Shown here: piece by piece, positions 1 through 8,555 of the stretch
How the letters are laid out: the number at the start of each line of letters is the position of its first letter
Position numbering within the stretch: the first letter of the stretch is position 1
Assembly (NCBI RefSeq): GCF_020616555.1
Contig: NZ_CP085173.1
Coordinates: forward strand, 6,154,001 to 6,218,000
Length of the DNA: 64,000 nt
Origin: Streptomyces longhuiensis
GTDB taxonomy: Bacteria; Actinomycetota; Actinomycetes; Streptomycetales; Streptomycetaceae
Direction: 5' to 3'
Notes under the pieces: generated by a model
The model's database searches: none
What the model was told of the DNA's origin: nothing
Seen by the model: the letters and a program-made list of their open reading frames with translations, nothing else
Program-made: the position numbers and the translations under genes

Positions 1-103
1 TCGCCCAGACCGCCTTCGGCTGACGCAGCAGGCTGGTCGCCCCCGCGTCCGACGTGTCCCCTTCGGCGGGATCTCCCGCACTTCCGGTACGGCTGTGGCT
101 CAT
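1..103 (-). CDS. MFS-type transporter, N-terminal fragment (partial)
   Basis: An ATG at 101-103 (read leftwards) opens a frame that runs off the window after 34 codons. It is preceded by GAGGA at a good distance. The visible peptide is a short polar head followed by LLRQPKAVWA, which I recognise as the lead-in to the first membrane helix of Streptomyces major facilitator drug exporters. No membrane segment is visible inside the window, so the family call rests on this short motif only. The gene has its own promoter with an inverted repeat between the -35 and -10 boxes. Confidence 0.5.
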   Translation of the reverse strand, partial: MSHSRTGSAGDPAEGDTSDAGATSLLRQPKAVWA

Positions 104-214
104 GCCGGTTCCTCGCATTCGTGTGTCGTTCACGCGGTGCCGTGCGCTCGGTGTCGTACGCACGGGTGCCGCTCGTGACCGTCGGCGACCGGGAGCGATC
201 GTTGGCGTATACAC

Positions 215-244
215 ATAATAAATTAGCTCGGCTAACTAATGCAA
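215..244 (-). promoter_or_regulatory. Promoter with operator-like inverted repeat for the leftward MFS gene
   Basis: On the minus strand TTGCAT (244-239) and TATTAT (220-215) are separated by 18 nt, a good housekeeping sigma pattern in an AT-rich island. The perfect inverted repeat TTAGC-TCG-GCTAA (223-235) lies entirely inside the spacer. This is the layout expected for repression by a MarR- or TetR-type regulator. The regulator itself is not identifiable here. Confidence 0.55.
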
Positions 245-342
245 GCTACATCTAATTTTTCCGGGGAAGTCCCGGGAGACCCCGCCCTCGGACGGGTGAT
301 CGTCCTTGACGGGGCGCGAGACGGGGAGGACCGTTGGACCCT

Positions 343-981
343 ATGAGGGGCGAACCCAGTTGCCCGAAGTGTGGTGGCCGGGTCAGGGCTCCCGGCCTTT
401 TCTCCGACTCCTGGCAGTGTGACGTGCACGGGGCGGTGCATCCGCTGCAGCCCGTGATCCCGCCCAGTGTCGAGGCGCTCGGCGTGGTCGTGCACCGCGC
501 TCAGGTGCCGGTGTGGATGCCCTGGCCGCTGCCCGTCGGGTGGCTGTTCACCGGAGTGGTCAGTGCGGGCGACGACCGCACGGGCGGCAAGGCGACCGCG
601 GTGGCGTGCTCGGGCCCCGGGCCGCTCGGCGGCGTGGGGGAGATGCTGCTCGTCGCCGAGGAGCTCGGCGTCGGCCTCGGCGCCCGGTACGCGGGCATCG
701 ACGGCCCCGACCCCGGCCCGTACATGAACGTCGAGAAGCCGCCCCAGGTCAAGGTTCTGGCCGCCGGACGCCCGACCCCGATGTGGCACGTCTCCGGCAC
801 CCCCGACGACCGCGCGGTCTTCGCGGGCGAGGCGCGCGGCCTGTGGGTGTGGGCGATCGTGTGGCCCGAGCAGACCGGGCTCCTGATGTACGACGAGCTG
901 GTCCTGACCGACCTGCGCGACGTGGGCGCCGAGGTCGACGTGGTGCCCTGCGGCGCGCTGTCCCCGCGCATCCTGACGTAA
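343..981 (+). CDS. DUF6758-type zinc-ribbon protein
   Basis: A 212-residue protein of the uncharacterised actinobacterial DUF6758 type. The N-terminus carries a zinc-ribbon-like set C7, C10, C26 and H29 (CPKC, then CDVH). The rest is a globular domain with no membrane segment or signal peptide. I chose ATG 343 because GGGGAGGA at 323-330 sits 12 nt upstream; the in-frame TTG at 334 is only 3 nt from it. It is flanked by the divergent MFS gene and the downstream PHP gene, which has its own ribosome binding site. Function is unknown. Confidence 0.75.
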   Translation: MRGEPSCPKCGGRVRAPGLFSDSWQCDVHGAVHPLQPVIPPSVEALGVVVHRAQVPVWMPWPLPVGWLFTGVVSAGDDRTGGKATAVACSGPGPLGGVGEMLLVAEELGVGLGARYAGIDGPDPGPYMNVEKPPQVKVLAAGRPTPMWHVSGTPDDRAVFAGEARGLWVWAIVWPEQTGLLMYDELVLTDLRDVGAEVDVVPCGALSPRILT

Positions 982-1076
982 GGGGTCATAGCGGGAGACG
1001 ACGGTGACGGGATCGCTCCGGATCCCCGTTATCCTTGAGCGTCCCCTTCCGTCCGTTCAGAGCCTGGAGTACGCGC

Positions 1077-1940
1077 GTGCGCATCGATCTGCACACCCAC
1101 TCCACCGCTTCCGACGGCACGGACACCCCGGCCGAGCTGGTCCGCAACGCGGCCGCCGCCGGTCTGGACGTCGTCGCGCTCACCGACCACGACACGAGCC
1201 GCGGGTACGCGGAGGCCGTCGCCGCACTCCCGGCCGGACTCACGCTCGTCACCGGCGCCGAACTCTCCTGCCGCCTCGACGGCGTGGGCCTGCACATGCT
1301 GGCCTACCTCTTCGACCCCGACGAGCCCGAGCTGCTGCGCGAGCGCGAGCTCGTACGGGACGACCGGGTGCCGCGCGCGCAGGGCATGGTCGCCAAGCTC
1401 CGGGACCTCGGCGTGCCCGTGACCTGGGAACAGGTCGCCCGCATCGCAGGCGACGGGTCCGTCGGCCGCCCGCACGTCGCGGAGGCCCTCGTCGAACTCG
1501 GCGTCGTCGGTTCCGTCTCCGACGCCTTCACGCCCGACTGGCTCGCCGACGGCGGCCGCGCGTACGTCGGCAAGCACGAGCTCGACCCCTTCGACGCGAT
1601 CCGCCTGGTCAAGGCCGCGGGTGGCGTCACCGTCTTCGCGCACCCGGCGGCCGTCAAGCGCGGACAGGTCGTGCCCGAGTCGGTGATCGCCGATCTCGCC
1701 GCGGCCGGACTCGACGGCGTCGAGACCGACCACATGGACCACGAACCGGCCACGCGGGCCCGCCTGCGCGGCCTCGCCGCCGACCTCGGCCTCCTGGCCA
1801 CGGGATCCTCCGACTACCACGGCAGCCGGAAGACCTGTGTGCTCGGCGAGTTCACCACCGACCCCGAGGTGTACGGGGAGATCACACGCCGGGCGACCGG
1901 GGCGTTCCCCGTGCCCGGGGCCGGCGGAACCACCGCGTAA
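1077..1940 (+). CDS. PHP-domain metal-dependent phosphoesterase
   Basis: A 287-residue protein with the polymerase/histidinol-phosphatase (PHP) fold. The N-terminal HTH metal motif (H6, H8) is followed by LTDHD, by a central FAHPAA segment and by the C-terminal SSDYHGS, the usual metal ligands of stand-alone PHP enzymes. Members hydrolyse phosphate esters such as nucleoside 3',5'-bisphosphates, but the substrate here is unknown. GTG 1077 is preferred over an in-frame start at 1035 because GGAG lies 7 nt upstream and the HxH motif then sits at the N-terminus as in the family. It probably acts in the cytoplasm. Confidence 0.85.
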   Translation: MRIDLHTHSTASDGTDTPAELVRNAAAAGLDVVALTDHDTSRGYAEAVAALPAGLTLVTGAELSCRLDGVGLHMLAYLFDPDEPELLRERELVRDDRVPRAQGMVAKLRDLGVPVTWEQVARIAGDGSVGRPHVAEALVELGVVGSVSDAFTPDWLADGGRAYVGKHELDPFDAIRLVKAAGGVTVFAHPAAVKRGQVVPESVIADLAAAGLDGVETDHMDHEPATRARLRGLAADLGLLATGSSDYHGSRKTCVLGEFTTDPEVYGEITRRATGAFPVPGAGGTTA

Positions 1941-2064
1941 CCCGCGCCCTGCCGCGATCCGGCGGGCCGCTCCCCCTCATGCCCCGGTGCGGGCTCACGC
2001 ACCGCACCCCCACGCACGACGCGTCCCGGCTGATCCCGTGGACCCCACTCGCAAGGCCACACCC

Positions 2065-2670
2065 GTGTTTGATGTCGCTGTCTTCGGATCCCTTTTTCTC
2101 ACGCTATTCGTGATTATGGACCCCCCTGGGATCACCCCGATCTTCCTCGCGCTCACCGCGGGCCGACCCGCCAAGGTGCAGAAGAGGATGGCCTTCCAGG
2201 CCGTCTGTGTCGCCTTCGGCGTCATCGCGGTCTTCGGCCTGCTGGGCCACCAGATCCTCGACTACCTGCATGTCTCCGTTCCCGCGCTGATGATCGCGGG
2301 CGGGCTGCTGCTGCTCCTCATCGCGCTCGACCTGCTCACCGGCAAGACCGACGAACCGAAGCAGACCAAGGACGTGAACGTCGCGCTCGTGCCGCTCGGC
2401 ATGCCGCTGCTCGCGGGCCCCGGCGCGATCGTGTCCGTCATCCTCGCCGTGCAGAAGGCGGACAGTGCCGCGACGCAGGTGTCGGTATGGGCGGCGATCG
2501 TCGCCATCCATGTCGTCCTGTGGTTCGTGATGCGCTACTCGCTGCTGATCATCCGCGTCATCAAGGACGGCGGCGTGGTCCTGGTGACGCGCCTCGCGGG
2601 CATGATGCTCTCCGCGATCGCCGTGCAGCAGATCATCAACGGTGTGACCCAGGTGATCCAGGGCTCCTGA
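2065..2670 (+). CDS. MarC-family integral membrane protein
   Basis: A 201-residue protein with about six hydrophobic helices, matching the usual length of MarC/YhgN proteins. The family signature DPPGITPIF appears at about residues 18-26, and LLAGPGAI marks the central loop. The function of the family is not settled; the old link to multiple antibiotic resistance has been withdrawn. GTG 2065 is chosen because translation from it starts directly before the first membrane helix, while the open frame upstream is Pro/Arg-rich and non-conserved in character. A strong terminator follows at 2701-2731. Confidence 0.85.
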   Translation: MFDVAVFGSLFLTLFVIMDPPGITPIFLALTAGRPAKVQKRMAFQAVCVAFGVIAVFGLLGHQILDYLHVSVPALMIAGGLLLLLIALDLLTGKTDEPKQTKDVNVALVPLGMPLLAGPGAIVSVILAVQKADSAATQVSVWAAIVAIHVVLWFVMRYSLLIIRVIKDGGVVLVTRLAGMMLSAIAVQQIINGVTQVIQGS

Positions 2671-2700
2671 CGGCGCCGAGCCTTTGCCGCGCACGCAAAA

Positions 2701-2731
2701 GAGCCCCCGTACGGATGTCGTACGGGGGCTC
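2701..2731. terminator. Palindromic terminator between convergent genes
   Basis: A perfect 12-bp stem (2701-2712 with 2720-2731) closes a 7-nt loop. It lies between the rightward marC-type gene and the leftward small gene at 2781 and can serve both. Confidence 0.85.
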
Positions 2732-2780
2732 TGAAGCGTCTTATTCGATTGCGTACGGTGTATCAGGAGTCGTCGTCGCG

Positions 2781-2933
2781 TTACGAGGCCGGCGACTCGG
2801 CCGGGCGGATGTAGAGGCGCTGCCCGATGGCGGCCGCCTGCTGAACGATCCGGTTGACGGAGGCGGCGTCCACGACGGTGCTGTCCACGGCGGTTCCGTC
2901 GACATCGTCGAGTCGCATGATTTCGAAGCGCAT
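2781..2933 (-). CDS. Small conserved-type hypothetical protein, 50 aa
   Basis: A 50-codon gene starting at ATG 2933-2931, with AGGGAG about 8 nt upstream. The peptide opens MRFEIMRLDDVDG and ends IRPAESPAS, mixed acidic and hydrophobic, with no signal peptide or membrane helix. It is the only good ribosome-binding-site-led frame on this strand between two terminator/promoter regions. I do not recognise a domain and assign no function. It is divergent from the NYN gene. Confidence 0.6.
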   Translation of the reverse strand: MRFEIMRLDDVDGTAVDSTVVDAASVNRIVQQAAAIGQRLYIRPAESPAS

Positions 2934-3196
2934 GAACGCTTCTCCCTTCGTCTGGTCATCCTCCTGGAGGAGAACTACTGGTACGGGACAACAGTCTTGC
3001 CCCGTCGTACGGCCAGGCGGTTGCCTGACCGTTAAGAGTGGATTGCGCGGCTTCAATGCCCCGCGTTCTGTAGGGATCAACGAGTTGCCCCCAGCAAACA
3101 TTCCCTACGCTAAGGAAATTTTTCGCGTGGCTAATTACCCACGGGTAGCGGCACCGGTTGTGTTCGCAGCGTGACGACCGTGACAATGGGGCACAT

Positions 3197-4096
3197 ATGA
3201 ACGACGACCTGACGGCCATCCGCGCGGAGCTCGACCGCACGAACGAGCTGCTCAAGCGCATGCTCGCCGAAGTGGCCAAGACCCCGTCCACCCACGCGAT
3301 CTTCGTGGACGCCGGATACCTCTACGCCGCCGCCGGCCGCCTCGTCACCGGGACCGAGGACCGCAGGGCCTTCGACCTCGACGCCGAAGGCATCGTCGAC
3401 GCCCTCATCGACAAGGCCCGCACGATCTTCGCGGACAGCCGGCTGCTGCGCGTCTACTGGTACGACGGCGCCCGGCGCCGCATCCACACGAACGAACAGC
3501 AGTCGATCGCCGAGCTGCCCGACGTCAAGGTCAGGCTCGGCAACCTCAACGCCCACAACCAGCAGAAGGGCGTCGATTCCCTGATCCGCACGGACCTCGA
3601 ATCGCTCGCCCGGCACCGCGCCATCAGCGACGCCGCGCTCATCGGCGGGGACGAGGACCTCGTCTCCGCGGTCGAGGCGGCGCAGGGCTACGGCGCACGC
3701 GTCCACCTGTGGGGCATCGAGGCGCCCGAGGGCCGCAACCAGGCCGACCCGCTCCTGTGGGAGGTCGACAGCCAGCGCACGTTCGACCTGGCGTTCTTCA
3801 AGCCGTACGTGTCCCGGCGCACCACCGCGGCGACGTACGAGAACGCGGGCGTGCCCCGCCCCTCGCGGGAGGACGTGCGCTTCGTCGGCGCGCAGATCGC
3901 CGCGAAGTGGCTCGCCGCGCGCGGCAGGGAGTCGCTGGTGGAGCTGCTGCCGGGACACCCGTATCTGCCCGGGCCCGTCGACCAGGAGCTGCTGGTCGAG
4001 GCGGAGGCGCTGCTGCAGTACTCGCTGCGGGGGCAGTCCGACCTGCGGCGCGCCCTGCGGGACGGCTTCTGGGGCCACCTCCAGGCGCAGTACTAG
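3197..4096 (+). CDS. NYN-domain (PIN-like nuclease fold) protein
   Basis: A 299-residue cytoplasmic protein. The first 28 residues look like a short coiled coil (ELDRTNELLKRMLAEV). The NYN domain follows: IFVDAGYLY (Asp38), a central KGVDSLIRTDL segment and IGGDEDLVSAVE near residue 155, the acidic residues that form the metal site in LabA/PIN-like nucleases. The C-terminal 100 residues are helical. The family is thought to cleave RNA; the target is unknown. GACAAT at 3182-3187 with TTGTGT 18 nt upstream is a weak promoter candidate 9 nt before ATG 3197. Confidence 0.8.
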   Translation: MNDDLTAIRAELDRTNELLKRMLAEVAKTPSTHAIFVDAGYLYAAAGRLVTGTEDRRAFDLDAEGIVDALIDKARTIFADSRLLRVYWYDGARRRIHTNEQQSIAELPDVKVRLGNLNAHNQQKGVDSLIRTDLESLARHRAISDAALIGGDEDLVSAVEAAQGYGARVHLWGIEAPEGRNQADPLLWEVDSQRTFDLAFFKPYVSRRTTAATYENAGVPRPSREDVRFVGAQIAAKWLAARGRESLVELLPGHPYLPGPVDQELLVEAEALLQYSLRGQSDLRRALRDGFWGHLQAQY

Positions 4097-4111
4097 TACC
4101 GCGCCCGCCGG

Positions 4112-4990
4112 CTAGACCACCGGCGGGTGCAGGTCCCAGAACGCGGCCAGGGCCGTCGCCGTCTCCTGGGGGCGGTCCGTGTTCGGGGAGTGCTCCGCGC
4201 CCGCGATGACGGTCCTGCGGGCCGAGAGGCGTACGGCCATGGAGTCGAGGAGCTGCACCGGCCAGGTGTCGTCGCGCTCGCCCGACAGCACGTGCTTGGG
4301 CAGCCGGACGGCCGCCAGCTCGTCGACCAGGTCGGGTTCCGTGCACAGCTGGCGGCCGGTCGCGATGAGCTGGGCCGGGCTGTTGAGCAGCCAGCGGTGC
4401 CGCAGGGCGGCGGCGTCGTCCGCGCCCGCTCCGGGGGCGTCCGTCTCCTCCGGAGCGTCGAGCGCCTGTATCGCGTCCCAGACCTGCGCCATGTCGAGCA
4501 CGGCGAGCGCGTCCCGCAGCAGCTTGACCCGCTCCTGCTGCGACGGCGAGATCTGGGCCGGGCCCGAGGACATCAGGGTGAGCGAGGCGAACGGCGTCGC
4601 GTCGACGAGCACGGCCGCCCGGGCGATCTGGCCGCCCAGCGAGTGCCCCACGAGATGCAGCGGTGTCCCGTCGTCCACGGCGGCCGTCTGCGCGAGCACA
4701 TCGCGGGCCAACTCCCGCTGTGCGTAAGGGGATTCGTCGTCGAGGGGTCCCGTCGACTCGTACTGCCCCCGCCCGTCCACGGCGACCGTGCGGTACCCGG
4801 CGGCGGCGAGCGGCACGTGCAGGGCGATGAAGTCCTCCTTGCTGCCGGTGAACCCGGGCAGCAGGAGCGCGGTACCGGTGTGCCCGGCGTCCGGCGGACC
4901 GGCGCTGATGGCGGCGAAGTCGCCGCGCTCGGTCCGAAGGGCGTGGGCGACGGCGCCGGGCGGCGGGACGAATGCGGGAGGCCGACTCAT
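4112..4990 (-). CDS. Alpha/beta hydrolase
   Basis: A 292-residue alpha/beta-hydrolase-fold protein without signal peptide. LLLPGFTGSKEDF forms the oxyanion-hole region, GHSLGG near residue 115 carries the nucleophilic Ser117, SGERDD supplies the likely acid and GAEHSPN the likely histidine, so the triad looks complete. The substrate cannot be read from sequence; esterases, peptidases and lactonases share this layout. It converges on the NYN gene with a 15-nt gap and starts at the only well-placed ATG. Confidence 0.8.
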   Translation of the reverse strand: MSRPPAFVPPPGAVAHALRTERGDFAAISAGPPDAGHTGTALLLPGFTGSKEDFIALHVPLAAAGYRTVAVDGRGQYESTGPLDDESPYAQRELARDVLAQTAAVDDGTPLHLVGHSLGGQIARAAVLVDATPFASLTLMSSGPAQISPSQQERVKLLRDALAVLDMAQVWDAIQALDAPEETDAPGAGADDAAALRHRWLLNSPAQLIATGRQLCTEPDLVDELAAVRLPKHVLSGERDDTWPVQLLDSMAVRLSARRTVIAGAEHSPNTDRPQETATALAAFWDLHPPVV

Positions 4991-5138
4991 GCGACGAGGC
5001 TAACCGCAGTGCCGCCGCGGGTCATTCGGGGATGGGGCGGGGCCTCCCCGTGACCTCCGAGACCTCCGTGACCGTGAACGCCGATGGCCCGGCCCCGCTT
5101 TCGCGGGCCCGGGCCATCGGCTTGCTACGTGGTCCTGC

Positions 5139-7382
5139 TCAGCTCTCCGCCGGCTCCGCGGCCTTGCGGGTGCGGCGGCGGGGCTTGGCGGGCGCCTCCT
5201 CGGCGGGCGCTTCGGCGGCGGCCTTGGGGGCAGCGGCCTTGCGCGTGCGCTTCGGCTTCGTCTCCGTGACCTCGGCGGCCGCGTCGGCGGCGGCCTTGGG
5301 GGCGGCGGCCTTGCGGGTGCGCTTCGGCTTGGTCTCCGCGACCTCCGTCGCCTCGACGGCCTCGACCGTGTCCACCACGGCCTGTGCGGCCTTGCGGGTG
5401 CGGCGGCGCGGCTTGGTCTCGGCCTCCTCGGCGACGACCGCCTCGGCGGTGGCCTTGGGGGCGGCGGCCTTGCGGGTGCGCTTCGGCTTGGTCTCCGCGA
5501 CCTCCGTCGCCTCGACGGTGTCCGCCACGGCTTCGGCCTTGGGCGCGGCCTTGCGGGTGCGCTTGGGCTTGACCTCCGCGGGAGCCTCGACCGGCTCGAC
5601 GGCCTCGACCGTGTCCACCACGGCCTCAGCGGCCTTGCGGGTGCGGCGGCGCGGCCTCGGGACCGTCGCCTCGACGGTCTCGGCGACCTCCTCGGCAGCG
5701 GCCTTGGGGGCGGCGGCCTTACGGGTGCGCTTCGGCTTCGTCTCCGTGGCCTCGGGCGCCTCGACCGTGTCGGCGACAACCTCGGCCGTCGCGACGGAGG
5801 CGGTCTCGACGACAGCCTCCGGCGCGGCGCCCGAACGGGTGCGACGGCGACGACGCGGCGTACGCGGCTCCACCACCGCGGCGTCCGCGGCCTCGGAGGC
5901 GGCGACCGCCTCGGCCGGAGCCGTCCTCGGCTCGTTCACCGTCGGCGCGGCCACCGGCTCGCCGTTACGGATGCGGCGACGGCGACGCGGCGTCGTACGT
6001 GCCGGACGCGGCTCGCGCTCGCGCTCCTGGACGGGAGCCGGAGCGGCCGTACGGCCACCACGGCCGCCGCGCCCGCCACGGCCACCGGTCTCGCCGAGGT
6101 CCTCGACCTTTTCGGCGGCCAGGCCGGCCCGGGTGCGCTCGGAGCGCGGCAGCACGCCCTTCGTGCCGGCCGGGATGTTCAGCTCCTCGTACAGGTGCGG
6201 AGACGACGAGTACGTCTCGACCGGGTCGGGGAACTTCAGGTCCAGCGCCTTGTTGATCAGCTGCCAGCGCGGGATGTCGTCCCAGTCGACCAGCGTGATC
6301 GCGATGCCCTTGGCACCCGCGCGGCCGGTACGGCCGATGCGGTGCAGGTACGTCTTCTCGTCCTCGGGGGACTGGTAGTTGATGACGTGCGTCACACCCT
6401 CGACGTCGATGCCGCGAGCGGCGACGTCGGTGCAGACGAGCACGTCCACCTTGCCGTTGCGGAACGCCCGCAGGGCCTGCTCACGCGCGCCCTGGCCGAG
6501 GTCACCGTGGACGGCGCCGGACGCGAAGCCGCGCTGCTGCAGCTGGTCGGCGATGTCGGCGGCGGTGCGCTTCGTACGGCAGAAGATCATCGCGAGCCCG
6601 CGGCCCTCGGCCTGCAGGATGCGCGCGACCATCTCCGGCTTGTCCATGTTGTGCGCGCGGTAGACGTGCTGCGAGGTGTTCGCGACCGTCGCGCCCTCGC
6701 CGTCGGGCGAGGTGGCGCGGATGTGCGTCGGCTGCGACATGTAGCGACGGGCCAGGCCGATGACGGCGCCGGGCATCGTCGCGGAGAACAGCATCGTCTG
6801 ACGCTTGACCGGAAGCATGTTGATGATCTTCTCGACGTCGGGCAGGAAGCCCAGGTCGAGCATCTCGTCGGCCTCGTCGAGGACGAGGGACTTGATGTGC
6901 TTCAGGTCGAGCTTCTTCTGGCCCGCGAGGTCGAGAAGACGGCCCGGGGTACCGACGACGACGTCGATGCCCTTCTTGAGGGCCTCGACCTGCGGCTCGT
7001 AGGCACGCCCGCCGTATATGGCGAGGACGCGCACGTTGCGCACCTTGCCGGCCGTCAGCAGGTCGTTCGTGACCTGCTGGCACAGCTCACGGGTGGGGAC
7101 GACGACGAGCGCCTGCGGGGCGTCGGTCAGCTGCTCGGGCTGCGCCCGGCCCGCCTCGACGTCCGCGGGGACGGTGACACGCTCGAGGAGCGGAAGCCCG
7201 AAGCCGAGCGTCTTGCCGGTGCCGGTCTTGGCCTGGCCGATGACGTCGGTGCCGGAGAGCGCTACGGGGAGCGTCATCTCCTGGATGGGGAAGGGGTTGA
7301 TGATGCCGACGGCCTCGAGGGCTTCGGCGGTCTCGGGAAGGATCCCGAGCTCTCGGAACGTGGAAAGCTGCTGCGTAGTCAG
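5139..7382 (-). CDS. DEAD-box ATP-dependent RNA helicase with repetitive basic C-terminal tail
   Basis: The core has the Q motif (FPIQE), AKTGTGKT, PTRELCQQ, DEAD (LVLDEADEML), SAT and HRIGRTGRAG, all intact, so this is an active RhlE/DeaD-type RNA unwinding enzyme. After the core comes a low-complexity tail of nearly 300 residues with RGGRGGRGGRGG and eight copies of a basic P-[KR]-R-x-TRKAA block spaced by acidic Glu/Val/Ala linkers. The start is unusual: no in-frame ATG, GTG or TTG lies near the domain, but CTG at 7382-7380 sits 7 nt after GAAGAGG. The next in-frame ATGs (7607, 7613) would add about 75 residues of unlikely composition. Confidence 0.85.
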   Translation of the reverse strand: MTTQQLSTFRELGILPETAEALEAVGIINPFPIQEMTLPVALSGTDVIGQAKTGTGKTLGFGLPLLERVTVPADVEAGRAQPEQLTDAPQALVVVPTRELCQQVTNDLLTAGKVRNVRVLAIYGGRAYEPQVEALKKGIDVVVGTPGRLLDLAGQKKLDLKHIKSLVLDEADEMLDLGFLPDVEKIINMLPVKRQTMLFSATMPGAVIGLARRYMSQPTHIRATSPDGEGATVANTSQHVYRAHNMDKPEMVARILQAEGRGLAMIFCRTKRTAADIADQLQQRGFASGAVHGDLGQGAREQALRAFRNGKVDVLVCTDVAARGIDVEGVTHVINYQSPEDEKTYLHRIGRTGRAGAKGIAITLVDWDDIPRWQLINKALDLKFPDPVETYSSSPHLYEELNIPAGTKGVLPRSERTRAGLAAEKVEDLGETGGRGGRGGRGGRTAAPAPVQEREREPRPARTTPRRRRRIRNGEPVAAPTVNEPRTAPAEAVAASEAADAAVVEPRTPRRRRRTRSGAAPEAVVETASVATAEVVADTVEAPEATETKPKRTRKAAAPKAAAEEVAETVEATVPRPRRRTRKAAEAVVDTVEAVEPVEAPAEVKPKRTRKAAPKAEAVADTVEATEVAETKPKRTRKAAAPKATAEAVVAEEAETKPRRRTRKAAQAVVDTVEAVEATEVAETKPKRTRKAAAPKAAADAAAEVTETKPKRTRKAAAPKAAAEAPAEEAPAKPRRRTRKAAEPAES
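5150..6010 (-). repeat. Tandem coding repeats of the helicase tail
   Basis: The DNA encodes eight basic blocks ending TRKAA: five KPKRTRKAA and three [KR]PRRRTRKAA types. They alternate with acidic Ala/Glu/Val linkers of 15-25 residues. The blocks are near-identical at DNA level, so copy number is probably variable between strains and prone to assembly error. Confidence 0.75.
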
Positions 7383-7795
7383 GGTGTTGCCTCTTCTGTG
7401 AGACGCGGTGCGAGGCGAACGCGGGGGTCGTGACCGTGCCTTGATCGTCGGTCGCCAGCCAGAGGCGGGCGGGCCGGGTGACGCGGGACCACTGCCGACG
7501 CTCGAGCGCTCGTGCCGCTGAGGGATTCCCTCCTCATGCCGTACGTCGTGTGACGTACCGCCCGGAGGGCTGTCGGGTCGGAGCCGATCGGGCCACCGAC
7601 CGGGCATCCTCATTCATGAAGCCCGTCGAAAACGCGTACAAACAGACACGTAAAAGTTCTGCTCGTACCCGGCGGGCTCTTTACCACCATACCCCGGAAT
7701 CGCGCATGCGCGATGGCCGAATTGGTCACGTAGTCGTCGTCACACTCATTGACCAGGGACTTCCGGGCGGTGGTCGGCGGGCTATTGTGCGCTTC
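7383..7795. promoter_or_regulatory. Divergent intergenic region with structured helicase leader
   Basis: This 413-bp gap separates the helicase from the divergent ferritin-like gene. It holds a GAGGG-ATT-CCCTC hairpin (7520-7532), a GTACGTC-GTGT-GACGTAC hairpin (7541-7558) and a perfect 16-bp palindrome ATCGCGCATGCGCGAT (7699-7714). TATTGT at 7783-7788 is the likely -10 of the rightward gene. I see no convincing gene here. Confidence 0.5.
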
Positions 7796-8527
7796 ATGGA
7801 GACGCCTGACACCGCAGCAGCCGACGAACCCACCGGAATCGCCGCCCAGGACTGGGCGAAGGCATCCGTCGACCCCCATTACCGCGCGGCGGTCGTGGAC
7901 CTGCTCGGCGCACTCGCGTACGGAGAGCTGGCCGCATTCGAGCGGCTCGCCGAGGACGCGAAGCTGGCGCCTACGCTCGGCGACAAGGCCGAGCTCGCGA
8001 AAATGGCGTCCGCCGAATTCCACCACTTCGAGCAACTGCGCGACCGGCTCTCGGCGATCGGCGTCGAGCCGACCGAGGCGATGGAGCCCTTCGTCGCCGC
8101 GCTCGACGGCTTCCACAAGCAGACCGCGCCGTCGGACTGGCTGGAAGGTCTGGTCAAGGCGTACGTCGGCGACTCGATCGCCAGTGACTTCTACCGTGAG
8201 GTCGCGGCCCGGCTCGACTCGGACACCCGCTCCCTCGTCCTCGCCGTCCTCGACGACACCGGGCACGCCAGCTTCGCGGTGGAGAAGGTGCGGGCCGCGA
8301 TCGAGGCCGAGCCGCGCGTGGGCGGTCGGCTCGCGCTGTGGGCTCGCCGCCTGATGGGCGAGGCGCTCTCGCAGTCGCAGCGGGTCGTCGCCGACCGGGA
8401 CGCCCTGTCGACGATGCTCGTCGGCGGCGTGGCCGACGGGTTCGACCTCGCGGAGGTCGGCCGGATGTTCTCGCGGATCACCGAGGCGCACACCAAGCGG
8501 ATGGCCGCGCTGGGGCTCGCGGCCTGA
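7796..8527 (+). CDS. Ferritin-like fold protein (MiaE-like)
   Basis: A 243-residue, largely helical protein. Glu/His pairs typical of ferritin-like di-iron bundles are visible: YGELAAFERL, EFHHFEQLRDR (E-x-x-H) and a later DTGHASFAVEK, so metal binding is plausible. Relatives are annotated as ferritin-like or tRNA-hydroxylase-like proteins; the function in actinobacteria is unknown. TATTGT lies 7 nt before ATG 7796 and there is no Shine-Dalgarno, so the mRNA is probably leaderless. An in-frame ATG at 7616 would put the promoter region inside the gene and was rejected. Confidence 0.75.
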   Translation: METPDTAAADEPTGIAAQDWAKASVDPHYRAAVVDLLGALAYGELAAFERLAEDAKLAPTLGDKAELAKMASAEFHHFEQLRDRLSAIGVEPTEAMEPFVAALDGFHKQTAPSDWLEGLVKAYVGDSIASDFYREVAARLDSDTRSLVLAVLDDTGHASFAVEKVRAAIEAEPRVGGRLALWARRLMGEALSQSQRVVADRDALSTMLVGGVADGFDLAEVGRMFSRITEAHTKRMAALGLAA

Positions 8528-8555
8528 AGCCGCCTCACCGCCGGTCGGTCACGGT

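Noticed and set aside
7383..7613. N-terminal extension of the DEAD-box helicase from ATG 7613
   Set aside because: The added residues have low-complexity composition, no binding site, and cover the likely leader hairpins.
7616..7795. N-terminal extension of the ferritin-like protein from ATG 7616
   Set aside because: It would include the palindrome and the -10 box; ATG 7796 fits the family start.
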